Part shown: positions 1 through 5,899 of the stretch, in pieces
Position numbering within the stretch: the stretch's first letter is position 1
How the letters are laid out: each line of letters begins with the position of its first letter
Assembly: GCA_031267115.1 (NCBI GenBank)
Contig: JAIRZS010000188.1
Span: 1 to 6,607 of the forward strand
Direction of reading: 5' to 3'
Source of the DNA: Treponema sp.
GTDB lineage: Bacteria > Spirochaetota > Spirochaetia > Treponematales > Breznakiellaceae
DNA: 6,607 bases
The notes under the pieces: generated by a model
Database searches by the model: none
Seen by the model: only the letters and a program-made list of their open reading frames with translations
What the model was told of the DNA's origin: nothing
Position numbers and translations under genes: made by a program

Positions 1-543
1 AAAACCTGCCGGGGCCATTTGCCGGTAAAAAGCCCAAAAACAGGCGGCGGCAGCGGCGGGCATAGCGAGAATGGCAGCCAAAAGGGGAATAACCCGGGGG
101 AAGCCGCTTCCCCGGGCAAGCCGTACAAGGAAGGAAACGCCCAGGGCAAGCGAAGTCCAGAGCAGGGGGATAACGACAAAATAAAGCGGGCTATTCTGGC
201 CGTTCCAGCCGGCAGCCCTTACCGCCCCCGCCGGTATAAGCGCTGAAAGGGCAAATCCGGCAGGATCCGCCTCATCTTTAAAGAAGCCCAAAACAGCAAA
301 AAGGGCAAAAAGCAAAAAGGCCGGCAGGACAGGAATCAAGACAATATCGGCCAGGGTATAAACCCAGAGAGAAAGGCCAAAACCCGAGGATCCAGCCAGG
401 GGATAAAAAAAATAATGGAGGACCGAAACCAGAATCCCCAGGAAAAAAGCCCAAATTCCGCCGGAATTCCCGAAACGCCCGGGATTCAGGGCAGCCCAGA
501 GCAGCAGCACCAGCGGCGTCCAGAATATACAGAAAAGGCTCAT
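1..543 (-). CDS. Unrecognised multi-spanning membrane protein, 3' end cut by the window edge
   Basis: The frame beginning at the ATG at 543-541 stays open for 181 codons to the left edge with no stop. An in-frame TAA lies at 555-553, four codons upstream, so the start cannot lie far upstream. The protein opens MSLFCIFWTPLVLLL and is very hydrophobic. Likely membrane segments lie near residues 3-18, 30-48, 56-88 (long enough for two helices), 122-140 and 150-172. A short charged loop (KDEAD, residues 89-93) and Arg-containing loops near 109 and 141-150 separate them. No signal peptide cleavage site, catalytic motif or family signature was recognised, so no function is given. It lies downstream of gldA beyond a probable terminator, and membership in the catabolic unit is unproven. 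No good Shine-Dalgarno precedes the ATG, so the exact start is less certain than the frame. A shorter reading in another frame (278-559) was rejected. Confidence 0.72.
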   Translation of the reverse strand, partial: MSLFCIFWTPLVLLLWAALNPGRFGNSGGIWAFFLGILVSVLHYFFYPLAGSSGFGLSLWVYTLADIVLIPVLPAFLLFALFAVLGFFKDEADPAGFALSALIPAGAVRAAGWNGQNSPLYFVVIPLLWTSLALGVSFLVRLARGSGFPRVIPLLAAILAMPAAAAACFWAFYRQMAPAGF

Positions 544-622
544 GGCAGGAATTTAACACGCGCAGCCTTCTTCCGCAAGGGGACCCGCGCCGCTTTCCTG
601 TAAGCTGCCCCGCCCCTTTTGG

Positions 623-698
623 CTTACCGGTTCAAGGGAAAGAAAAGCCCTGAAAACCGAAATTTCCAGAGCTTCCCTTCGTTATCTTGCCGGTTCAA
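623..698. repeat. Pair of 13-base direct repeats flanking the gldA terminator hairpin
   Basis: The plus-strand sequence CTTACCGGTTCAA (623-635) recurs as CTTGCCGGTTCAA (686-698) with one difference. The copies start 63 bases apart and bracket the hairpin at 645-674. The right copy sits directly beside the gldA stop codon (702-700). This could be a small duplication, a protein-binding pair, or chance. The sequence alone does not decide. Confidence 0.4.
639..674 (-). terminator. Probable intrinsic terminator of gldA
   Basis: Read on the minus strand, AAGCTCTG (674-667) pairs with CAGGGCTT (652-645), with one G-U pair. The loop is 14 bases and the second arm runs into the T-rich tract TTTTCTTT (646-639). 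The hairpin begins 26 bases after the gldA stop codon, which is where a rho-independent terminator is expected. The stem is modest, so some read-through to the gene at 1-543 is possible. Confidence 0.5.
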
Positions 699-699
699 A

Positions 700-1812
700 T
701 CAGCAGCATTTCTCCAAACAGGCTTTTACCTTCTTTCCCAGGGCGTCCGCCGCCAGCATTGCGTCGTAAAGATCCCCCGCGCTAACCTTGAAATTGTGGT
801 TATGCACAAAAGAACCTTCCCCGGTATTGTTTTTGGCCCATTCTTTAAGCCGTTCCGCGCTAATCTTGTCCATATTGAGGTCGGCGAAACATACCGGAAG
901 CCCCACCTTAGCCAGGAAACACGCGGTCTCTTCTTTTAAACAGGTCGAAAGGGAATCGTCCAGGCAAAGCTGGGTCATAATGCCGAAGGATACTTTTTCA
1001 CCGTGAAGGTAATGGTGTGTTTCCGCCAGTGCCGGGAGCCCGTTCCCCAAAACATGGGCTGTGGCAAGACCGCCGGATTCCCAGCCAATCCCGGAAAGAA
1101 GCACGCTGGCTTCCACTACCTTTTCCAGGGCCGGGGTAACGGCATGGACTTTTACATCCTCAATAGCCTGCAGCCCGAATTCTTTGAGTATCTCGTAACA
1201 GAGCTTCGCCATAGCCATAGCGGTCATGGTAGGTACCCCGCCGGAACAGGTGACGGCCCGGGACGCGTAGGAAGCTTCCGCCTCAAACCAGGTGGCCATC
1301 GCGTCGCCGATACCCGCCTGGAGATAACGCAGAGGAGCCTGGGCGATAACCTCGGTATCAACCAAAATATAATCCGGATTTGCCGGCCACAGGTCAAATC
1401 CAACGCAGACCCCCTCTTTGTCATACCATACGGTACAGGCGCTGGTAGGAGAATCATTGGAGGCGACGGTGGGGACGATAATATGGGGCAGCTTCGCGTA
1501 AATGGCGACCGCCTTGGCGGCGTCTATAACTTTCCCGCCCCCTATCCCGATTACGCACTCGTGCCCGTTTTTGGCGATACCGGCGACGCGTTCGGCCTCT
1601 TCCTTGGTACATTCCCCGTTGAAGTGTACATCCGTATACTCCACCCCCGCGGCTTTGAGAGAAGCCAGAACGGTTTCCCCCACGGTTTTCTTGGTGGTGG
1701 CGCCCCAAAGCACTACAGTCTTTTTTCCCAGTATGGCGGCATAAGCCCCAACTTCCGCAATCAGGCCGCGGCCCTGGATATACTTCCTGGGCAATAAAAT
1801 CGCTTTTTTCAT
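700..1812 (-). CDS. gldA: Glycerol dehydrogenase (GldA family, zinc- and NAD-dependent)
   Basis: Cytoplasmic iron/zinc-type alcohol dehydrogenase of 370 residues (E. coli GldA is 367). The family interconverts glycerol and dihydroxyacetone, or similar vicinal diols and hydroxyketones, with NAD. Visible motifs are the nucleotide-binding GGGKVIDAAKA (about 91-101), PTVASNDSPTSACTVWYD (about 114-131) and GIGDAMATWFEAEA (about 167-180). The HGEKVSFG block starts at about 270. The three family zinc ligands are present as Asp170, His253 and His270. The second His of the usual HxxHNG motif is Gly256 here (HVLGNG). The TTG at 1818 is not the likely start: GGAGGG (1824-1819) ends six bases before the ATG at 1812, giving MKKAILLPRKY. 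The aldo/keto reductase gene lies 67 bases upstream. In this cluster the true substrate could be another polyol or hydroxyketone; family assignment is firm, substrate is not. Confidence 0.9.
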   Translation of the reverse strand: MKKAILLPRKYIQGRGLIAEVGAYAAILGKKTVVLWGATTKKTVGETVLASLKAAGVEYTDVHFNGECTKEEAERVAGIAKNGHECVIGIGGGKVIDAAKAVAIYAKLPHIIVPTVASNDSPTSACTVWYDKEGVCVGFDLWPANPDYILVDTEVIAQAPLRYLQAGIGDAMATWFEAEASYASRAVTCSGGVPTMTAMAMAKLCYEILKEFGLQAIEDVKVHAVTPALEKVVEASVLLSGIGWESGGLATAHVLGNGLPALAETHHYLHGEKVSFGIMTQLCLDDSLSTCLKEETACFLAKVGLPVCFADLNMDKISAERLKEWAKNNTGEGSFVHNHNFKVSAGDLYDAMLAADALGKKVKACLEKCC

Positions 1813-1818
1813 AAACAA

Positions 1819-1824
1819 CCCTCC
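1819..1824 (-). promoter_or_regulatory. Ribosome binding site that fixes the gldA start
   Basis: GGAGGG on the minus strand ends six bases before the ATG at 1812-1810. It directly abuts the TTG at 1818, so initiation at that TTG is very unlikely. The true protein is two residues shorter than the longest reading. Confidence 0.85.
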
Positions 1825-1836
1825 GGTATAAAATAC

Positions 1837-1855
1837 GGGGAGTCCGTGACTCCCC
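1837..1855 (-). terminator. Hairpin between the aldo/keto reductase and gldA (terminator or attenuator)
   Basis: GGGGAGTC and GACTCCCC form a perfect 8-base stem with a 3-base loop. On the minus strand it starts 25 bases after the upstream stop codon and is followed by GTATTTTATA, a broken T-rich run. It ends 13 bases before the gldA ribosome binding site. It could be a weak terminator, an attenuator, or an RNA processing or stability element between cotranscribed genes. Confidence 0.5.
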
Positions 1856-1879
1856 TCCCGCGTTTCAGCAGCGCGGCGC

Positions 1880-2851
1880 TTACAGCATATTCGTTTTATA
1901 ACTGTCGCCGATCTTCACCAGTTCGGCTGCGGTCAGTTCCCAGTCCGCCGCGGCCGCGTTCTTAGCCAGATTGTCCGGCTTTGTGGTCCCGATAAGCGCG
2001 GTAGTAACGCCTTTCTGGGCCAGTACCCAGTTAATGGACACTTCGGCAACCGAAACTCCCCTGGCGCCGGCAATTTCCCGAAGGGTGTCGATAACCTTGT
2101 TGCACTTGGCCCATTTGGCCTCGGTAAAAGAATCGTAGAAAAAGCTGCGGAGTTCCTTATCGGTGATTTTGGGAGGCTCCTTAAAAGCGCCGGTCAGGAT
2201 GCCGCCGCCCAGGGAACCGTAGGTCATAATACCCAGATTCTTTTCCGCCGCGAGGGGGACAATCCCGTCGTTTATGCTTGCCTGGGCAAAAATATTCAGG
2301 TAAGGCTGGATACCGCTGATCCCCCCCTTGGCAATGGCGTTTTTAATCTGCTCCGGATTGAAGTTGGAAACCGCCCCGGCCCTGATCTTCCCTTCCTTTT
2401 TCCATTTGGCCAGCAGTTCCAAAGCGCCGTCATTGCCGAAATTCAAATCGGGCCAGTGGATAAAGTAAATGTCTATATAGTCCGTTCCCAGCCGCTTAAG
2501 GGAATTTTCCAGTTCCGCGGAAACAACCGCGGGCGACAGGCAGCGGATATACTCGCCGGGAATCGCGTAATTCCCGACACCCACTACCCGGTGGACGCCG
2601 CACTTTGTAGAAATAACCGCTTTGTCCCGGCGGCCCTTTAAGGCTTTGCCCACGGCGATCTCCGCCTCGTAAGCCTGGCCATAGGCCGGGGATGTATCAA
2701 TAAGGTTGATGCCACTATCAAGGGCCTTGTGTATAACCGCAATACCGGCGCTTTCCTCCACCTCGCCGAAAAAGTCATTTCCCAGAGGCCATGTTCCAAG
2801 CCCTATCGCCGAAACATCTATACCGCTGTTTCCGAATTTTCTGTATTTCAT
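1880..2851 (-). CDS. Aldo/keto reductase, IolS/YhdN-like
   Basis: Cytoplasmic (beta/alpha)8-barrel oxidoreductase of 323 residues, usual for the family, which reduces aldehydes or ketones with NAD(P)H. The catalytic tetrad is complete: Asp52 and Tyr57 in IDTSPAYG, Lys83 in STKCG and His132 in IHWPD. The N-terminal GLGTWPLG block (17-24), LKRLGTDYIDIY (118-129), AVSNF (160-164) and the C-terminal cofactor-binding IGTTKPDNLAKN (287-298) are also present. From memory it resembles B. subtilis IolS and YhdN (AKR11-type) more than xylose reductases. The GTG at 2857 overlaps the Shine-Dalgarno GGAG (2860-2857), so the ATG at 2851 is the start. Beside a kinase, an aldolase and GldA, it probably reduces an aldehyde product or interconverts a sugar and its polyol; the substrate is not readable. 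A strong terminator-like hairpin separates it from the upstream membrane gene. Confidence 0.9.
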   Translation of the reverse strand: MKYRKFGNSGIDVSAIGLGTWPLGNDFFGEVEESAGIAVIHKALDSGINLIDTSPAYGQAYEAEIAVGKALKGRRDKAVISTKCGVHRVVGVGNYAIPGEYIRCLSPAVVSAELENSLKRLGTDYIDIYFIHWPDLNFGNDGALELLAKWKKEGKIRAGAVSNFNPEQIKNAIAKGGISGIQPYLNIFAQASINDGIVPLAAEKNLGIMTYGSLGGGILTGAFKEPPKITDKELRSFFYDSFTEAKWAKCNKVIDTLREIAGARGVSVAEVSINWVLAQKGVTTALIGTTKPDNLAKNAAAADWELTAAELVKIGDSYKTNML

Positions 2852-2856
2852 AAACA

Positions 2857-2860
2857 CTCC
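2857..2860 (-). promoter_or_regulatory. Ribosome binding site that fixes the aldo/keto reductase start
   Basis: GGAG on the minus strand lies five bases before the ATG at 2851. The GTG at 2857 shares its first base with this site and so cannot be the initiator. The family's N-terminal strand (MKYRKFGNSG) also begins properly at this ATG. Confidence 0.75.
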
Positions 2861-2883
2861 GTTAAAATTACGTCAGCGAACTG

Positions 2884-2915
2884 CCCCGGGATTCCGCGCA
2901 GGCGGATTACCGGGG
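2884..2915 (-). promoter_or_regulatory. Leader hairpin upstream of the aldo/keto reductase
   Basis: CCCCGGGATTCCGC (2884-2897) and GCGGATTACCGGGG (2902-2915) form a 14-base stem with two mismatches and a 4-base loop. It lies 23 bases before the GGAG of the aldo/keto reductase gene. The outer CCGGGG arm could instead pair with CCCC around 2922-2925, giving a smaller alternative hairpin at 2912-2925. The two structures exclude each other, which would suit an attenuation-like leader. No T-tract follows, so this is not itself a clear terminator. The function is inferred only from shape and position. Confidence 0.4.
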
Positions 2916-2936
2916 ACCAGCCCCCTGAATAAAGCC

Positions 2937-2975
2937 AAAACCGGACACGCGGCGTACCGCCCCCCGTCCGGTTTT
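2937..2975. terminator. Bidirectional-type intrinsic terminator after the 362-residue membrane protein gene
   Basis: AAAACCGGAC (2937-2946) and GTCCGGTTTT (2966-2975) form a perfect 10-base stem. The loop can fold further through GCGG/CCGC (2949-2952 with 2957-2960). On the minus strand the stem begins 18 bases after the TAA at 2995-2993 and its second arm ends in TTTT. The A/T base makes it usable in both directions. It should end or strongly reduce transcripts coming from the kinase and membrane genes before the aldo/keto reductase. Confidence 0.65.
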
Positions 2976-2992
2976 AAAAAATACAAGCTGTG

Positions 2993-4081
2993 TTAGGCAG
3001 CCTGGGCCGCTTTTTTCTGGCCGGACAGATCAACCACGCTCAGGATAGCCGCGATAACCAGGATTGCCACAGGAACGGCTACCGTCAGAACGGGACTTGC
3101 GTAGAAAAATTTGAACACAAAGACGCAGAAAATCGAAGTAAAGAAAATACCGCAGGTAGGCGGATCAACATGGACGCCGCCGATTTTGTTGCCGTACAGG
3201 TGCAAAGTCCTAGCGCCAAAGTCGGCCATAAAGGCGGCCATAACTGCGGATGAAACGCCCCAGAGCATAGCCCCCCTTACTACCTCCGGATTCTGTACGC
3301 CGTCCACCGCCGCAAGCGCCCCGGCGCCGCCGTGGGCATATGCCGCATAGAAAAGCACGCCCAAAGACGCGCAGTACACTATGTGGTGGTTGGGCGCAAT
3401 GGCAACGCCGAAGTAGAAGCCGATGAGGGAGAACACCGAAACCGCGAAAGGAAGAAACGCGGCCCAGGCGGCGGTATTCGGATTTCCCGCCAGAAGGACC
3501 GTGGCATAAGCGCCGCCTATACCCATGATAAGGCCCAGCAATGTTTTTTCCAGCCCCGACGAAACATAGGGGATCCAGCATACCGGGCTGTTCACGCTAA
3601 ATCTGCCGCCCGCGGCTTTTACCTCGGGGGGTGTCTTTCCGAAAATACTTCCGTCAAAAACAACCTTGGAAATAAGGGCGGTAATAACAACGGCAAAAGG
3701 CACGCCGTCTATAAAACCGGTAAGGAACTTCGCGTGCAGGATCATGCAGAGATAGCCCAGTACCCCGCCGACGCCGCCCATAAGAAGGACATCCGGTTTC
3801 CTAAGGCCGACCAGGGCGGTGGTAATATCCTGCCCGCTTTTTATATAGCCTTTCCATTTCGCGTAGGCCGACGCGAAAGCGCCGCCGGTAAAGGAAATAT
3901 GGGGAGCGTAGAATCCCCATCCGCCGAATCCCAATACGCCTAGAATTTCCGGGCTGCCCATCGCGCCAAGGCCCGCGGCGATTACCACGGGGACAAAAAT
4001 AAACGCCAGAAGGCAGCCGAAAACCGCGCCCATCGCGCCGCCCGCAAAAGCGACCAATACCAACAGTAAATTAAAATCCAT
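2993..4081 (-). CDS. Uncharacterised polytopic membrane protein, candidate substrate permease
   Basis: Integral membrane protein of 362 residues with about ten or eleven hydrophobic segments. Rough positions are 4-40 (two helices), 46-72, 98-117, 127-142, 181-199, 206-229, 232-258, 270-289, 311-327 and 331-350, ending in a basic tail (QKKAAQAA). It is glycine- and alanine-rich. Polar motifs inside the membrane region include FYAPHISFTGG (57-67), DGSIFGKTPP (143-152), PNHHIVYCA (230-238) and GGVHVDPPTCGIF (301-313). These histidines and aspartates could line a pore or substrate site. I recognise no ABC, MFS, PTS or SSS signature. Its place between the kinase and oxidoreductase genes, as the only complete membrane protein, suggests it imports the cluster's substrate; that is inference. 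The TTG at 4093 is rejected as start because GGAGG (4091-4087) lies five bases before the ATG at 4081. The kinase stop is 81 bases upstream. Confidence 0.85.
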   Translation of the reverse strand: MDFNLLLVLVAFAGGAMGAVFGCLLAFIFVPVVIAAGLGAMGSPEILGVLGFGGWGFYAPHISFTGGAFASAYAKWKGYIKSGQDITTALVGLRKPDVLLMGGVGGVLGYLCMILHAKFLTGFIDGVPFAVVITALISKVVFDGSIFGKTPPEVKAAGGRFSVNSPVCWIPYVSSGLEKTLLGLIMGIGGAYATVLLAGNPNTAAWAAFLPFAVSVFSLIGFYFGVAIAPNHHIVYCASLGVLFYAAYAHGGAGALAAVDGVQNPEVVRGAMLWGVSSAVMAAFMADFGARTLHLYGNKIGGVHVDPPTCGIFFTSIFCVFVFKFFYASPVLTVAVPVAILVIAAILSVVDLSGQKKAAQAA

Positions 4082-4086
4082 AAAAT

Positions 4087-4091
4087 CCTCC
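4087..4091 (-). promoter_or_regulatory. Ribosome binding site that fixes the membrane protein start
   Basis: GGAGG on the minus strand lies five bases before the ATG at 4081. A reading from the TTG at 4093 would place this site inside the coding region, so the shorter 362-residue form starting MDFNLLLVLV is preferred. Confidence 0.85.
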
Positions 4092-4108
4092 AAAATAAAT
4101 TGATTTAA

Positions 4109-4141
4109 GGCTGTTCCGGAATATCAAAGCCTGGAACAGCC
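4109..4141 (-). terminator. Hairpin between the kinase and membrane protein genes
   Basis: GGCTGTTCC (4109-4117) and GGAACAGCC (4133-4141) are perfect 9-base inverted repeats. The stem can grow by two more pairs including a wobble, leaving a loop of about 11 bases. On the minus strand it starts 22 bases after the kinase stop and is followed by TTAAATCAATTTATTTT, which is A/T-rich but not a clean T-tract. It ends 17 bases before the downstream GGAGG. It could be a partial terminator or a processing or stability element that sets unequal kinase and permease levels. Confidence 0.45.
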
Positions 4142-4162
4142 CGTTATCCTGTTTAAATCCCG

Positions 4163-5719
4163 TTACGCCTTGGGGCGTATATCGGCCAGCTTGGCAAATA
4201 CATCGGTACTCTTAAGCCCCTCGTAAGCGGCCTTGTATACATCGGCCAGCTTGTTGTAAGTAGCAGCATTGGCCGGAATTGGGTTGTACACTTTCCCGAA
4301 ACGGACCATGCTGTTGACAACATCGCCCACATCTTTCAACAGGCCCGCCCCGATCGCGGCAAGGCCGGCGGCCCCCAAAACAGCGGCGTCCGCCACGTCC
4401 AGGGTGCGGATATTGCGGTTCATAATATCGGCGAGGATCTGGCACCATTCGGGGCTCTTGGAAGCGCCCCCGGTAACGGTAATCACATTGTCCATTTGGA
4501 CGCCCGCGGCCAGGACGCCTTCCAGAATGCGCCGGGCCTCCAGGGTAATGCCCTCCATAACGCTGCGGACCATATCGGCTTTGGTATGGGTATTGCGCAG
4601 GCCAAGGAACATACCGGTGGCATTGGTATCCCAGGTGGGATAGCCGCTGCCGAAAAGGGCGGAATAGAAAACAACCCCGTTGGAACCGGGTACGCTCTTG
4701 GAAACGTACTTCTCGCTCATCAGCACGTAGGGGTCAATACCCTTTTTCTCCGCTTCCGCCACGTCCTCCGCGCAAAGGGTGTCGCGCAGCCAGCGGTAGC
4801 AGGTGGCGCCGGATGTCTGCGGGCCTTCCACCTCGAATACCCCCAATACCGGGGAGCAGGGAATCATCAGCCCTTCAAGGGCGGCGAAATCGGGCTTTGC
4901 CAGGCCTATAGCCAAAAGGCCGAAGGTGCCGATAGTAAGGGAAACCGCGCCGTCACGGATAACCCCGGCGCCCATGGCGGCCAGCTGCTGATCCCCGGAA
5001 CCGGCCACTATCTTGGTACCCACCGCGAGGCCCGTCTTTGCCGCCACATCGGCCTTGACGGTTCCCACTACCTCGCCGGGCTTGCAGAGCGGCGGGAATT
5101 TCGCCATATCAAAACCCAGGGCGTCGGCCAGTTCCTTGTTCCAGTCCAGAGTGCGCACGTCCATCAGGCCGCTTACAGTCCCGTCGCTGATCTCTACCGC
5201 GAATTTATCGGCGCCGAAACCGTACAGTACATAGCTGCCCACTGTGGAAAAATATTTGGTCTTTTTATAGGTTTCGCTCTCGTTCTGCTTGACCCAGTAG
5301 TACTTTGCCGCGGCAAAAATGTTAAAGCCGGGCATACCGGTGATCTCGTTGCGTCTGGCCGCCGGTATTTTTTCGTTCATTTCGGCCATAACGCTTTCGG
5401 CGCGGGAATCCAGCCAGACATAGAATTTGTCGTCAATGGCCTTTAGATTCTCGTCAACCAGGCAGAAACTGGAACGGTTTACCGAAAAACCAATAGCGCC
5501 AATTTCAGTATTCGGCACCTTTGAATCCGCCACCGCGTCCTTAACAGCCTCGAAGGTAATGTCCATCAGGAACTGGGCGCCGACTTCGACCCAGTTCGGT
5601 TTTGGCTCGCTGAGCTTGTACTCCCGGTAGCCCTTTCCGATCACATTTCCCTTGAGGTCAAAAACCATGGCCTTTGATCCCGTGGTTCCCACATCAATTC
5701 CGACAACATAATTTCCCAT
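4163..5719 (-). CDS. FGGY-family carbohydrate kinase (XylB/LsrK-like)
   Basis: Cytoplasmic ATP-dependent sugar kinase of 518 residues, the usual size for the FGGY group, which phosphorylates ketoses or polyols. Both actin-like domains are complete. The N-terminal phosphate loop is GIDVGTTGSKAMVFD (7-21), followed by VWLDSR (101-106) and the DGTVSGLMDVRTLDW segment (179-193). The catalytic-base motif AGSGDQQLAAMGAG has Asp243. The C-terminal ATP-binding block is TVTGGASKSPEWCQILADI (415-433), then LGAAGLAAIGAG. Blocks such as WLRDTLCAEDVAEAEKKGID (310-329) and GDQQL resemble my memory of the autoinducer-2 kinase LsrK as much as xylulokinase. No substrate is therefore assigned. The longest reading starts at 5815, but GGAGG (5729-5725) lies five bases before the ATG at 5719, where the family's N-terminus begins. 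It probably activates the substrate for the DeoC-like aldolase encoded upstream. Confidence 0.92.
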   Translation of the reverse strand: MGNYVVGIDVGTTGSKAMVFDLKGNVIGKGYREYKLSEPKPNWVEVGAQFLMDITFEAVKDAVADSKVPNTEIGAIGFSVNRSSFCLVDENLKAIDDKFYVWLDSRAESVMAEMNEKIPAARRNEITGMPGFNIFAAAKYYWVKQNESETYKKTKYFSTVGSYVLYGFGADKFAVEISDGTVSGLMDVRTLDWNKELADALGFDMAKFPPLCKPGEVVGTVKADVAAKTGLAVGTKIVAGSGDQQLAAMGAGVIRDGAVSLTIGTFGLLAIGLAKPDFAALEGLMIPCSPVLGVFEVEGPQTSGATCYRWLRDTLCAEDVAEAEKKGIDPYVLMSEKYVSKSVPGSNGVVFYSALFGSGYPTWDTNATGMFLGLRNTHTKADMVRSVMEGITLEARRILEGVLAAGVQMDNVITVTGGASKSPEWCQILADIMNRNIRTLDVADAAVLGAAGLAAIGAGLLKDVGDVVNSMVRFGKVYNPIPANAATYNKLADVYKAAYEGLKSTDVFAKLADIRPKA

Positions 5720-5724
5720 AATTT

Positions 5725-5729
5725 CCTCC
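5725..5729 (-). promoter_or_regulatory. Ribosome binding site that fixes the kinase start
   Basis: GGAGG on the minus strand lies five bases before the ATG at 5719. The in-frame ATG at 5731 overlaps this site and has no Shine-Dalgarno of its own. The conserved kinase N-terminus starts at MGNYVVGIDVG, so the 32 extra residues of the longer reading are untranslated leader. Confidence 0.85.
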
Positions 5730-5749
5730 ATTACAGGGTAAATCAAAAT

Positions 5750-5778
5750 ATTATGGCTTCCCGCCATATAAAAACGAA
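5750..5778 (-). promoter_or_regulatory. Weak candidate promoter with an overlapping inverted repeat upstream of the kinase
   Basis: On the minus strand CATAAT (5755-5750) matches five of six bases of a sigma-70 minus-10 box. TTCGTT (5778-5773) lies 17 bases upstream as a poor minus-35 box. The 6-base inverted repeat TATGGC/GCCATA (5752-5757 and 5763-5768) with a 5-base spacer covers the minus-10 box and could be an operator. It lies after the large hairpin at 5806-5845, so a fresh promoter for the kinase makes sense, but the minus-35 match is weak. Confidence 0.25.
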
Positions 5779-5805
5779 AGCAACTATACAGCCTGCGCTT
5801 GCCAA

Positions 5806-5845
5806 TAATCGCCAAGCGGGGGCTTTAGCCCCCGGTTGGCGATTA
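5806..5845. repeat. Large near-perfect hairpin between the aldolase and kinase genes
   Basis: TAATCGCCAAGCGGGGGC (5806-5823) and GCCCCCGGTTGGCGATTA (5828-5845) pair over 18 positions with a single mismatch around a 4-base TTTA loop. It is the strongest palindrome in the window. It starts 55 bases after the aldolase stop. No T-tract follows on either strand, so it is not a textbook intrinsic terminator. Possible roles are a transcript 3'-end stabiliser, a REP-like dispersed palindrome, or an attenuator. Only one copy is present here. Confidence 0.7.
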
Positions 5846-5899
5846 CAAACAAAGTTTTAAACCAGGCGCTTCCCGATACCCGTACAGCAGGCTCCCCGG

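Noticed and set aside
19..246. Plus-strand 75-codon reading at the left end
   Set aside because: It has low-complexity Gly/Lys/Pro composition and is antisense to the membrane protein gene.
278..559. Minus-strand 93-codon reading near the left end
   Set aside because: It overlaps the frame from 543 to 1, which stays open to the edge and shows regular hydrophobic segments. The 93-codon reading is Cys/Pro-rich and ends within the other gene.
544..638. Possible promoter (TTGCGG with TTAAAT) before the left-edge membrane gene
   Set aside because: Both boxes match poorly, and the implied transcription start would fall almost at the ATG, leaving no leader.
689..701. tRNA-like T-arm string CCGGTTCAAAT
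   Set aside because: The flanking bases do not form a T-stem, and no anticodon, D-arm or acceptor pairing could be found. The string is part of the direct repeat beside gldA.
1003..1797. Plus-strand open frame of 264 codons opposite gldA
   Set aside because: It lies fully antisense to a gene with complete family motifs, has no recognisable domain, and its Pro/Gly/Arg-rich composition is typical of a shadow frame in GC-rich codon usage.
4496..5446. Plus-strand open frame of 316 codons opposite the kinase
   Set aside because: It is antisense to the intact FGGY kinase, with no hydrophobic core pattern or motif. Its length follows from GC-biased third positions of the real gene.
5783..5788. TATAGT on the minus strand as a minus-10 box for the kinase
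   Set aside because: It matches five of six bases, but no acceptable minus-35 box lies 16 to 18 bases upstream; the nearest TTG-type boxes are wrongly spaced.
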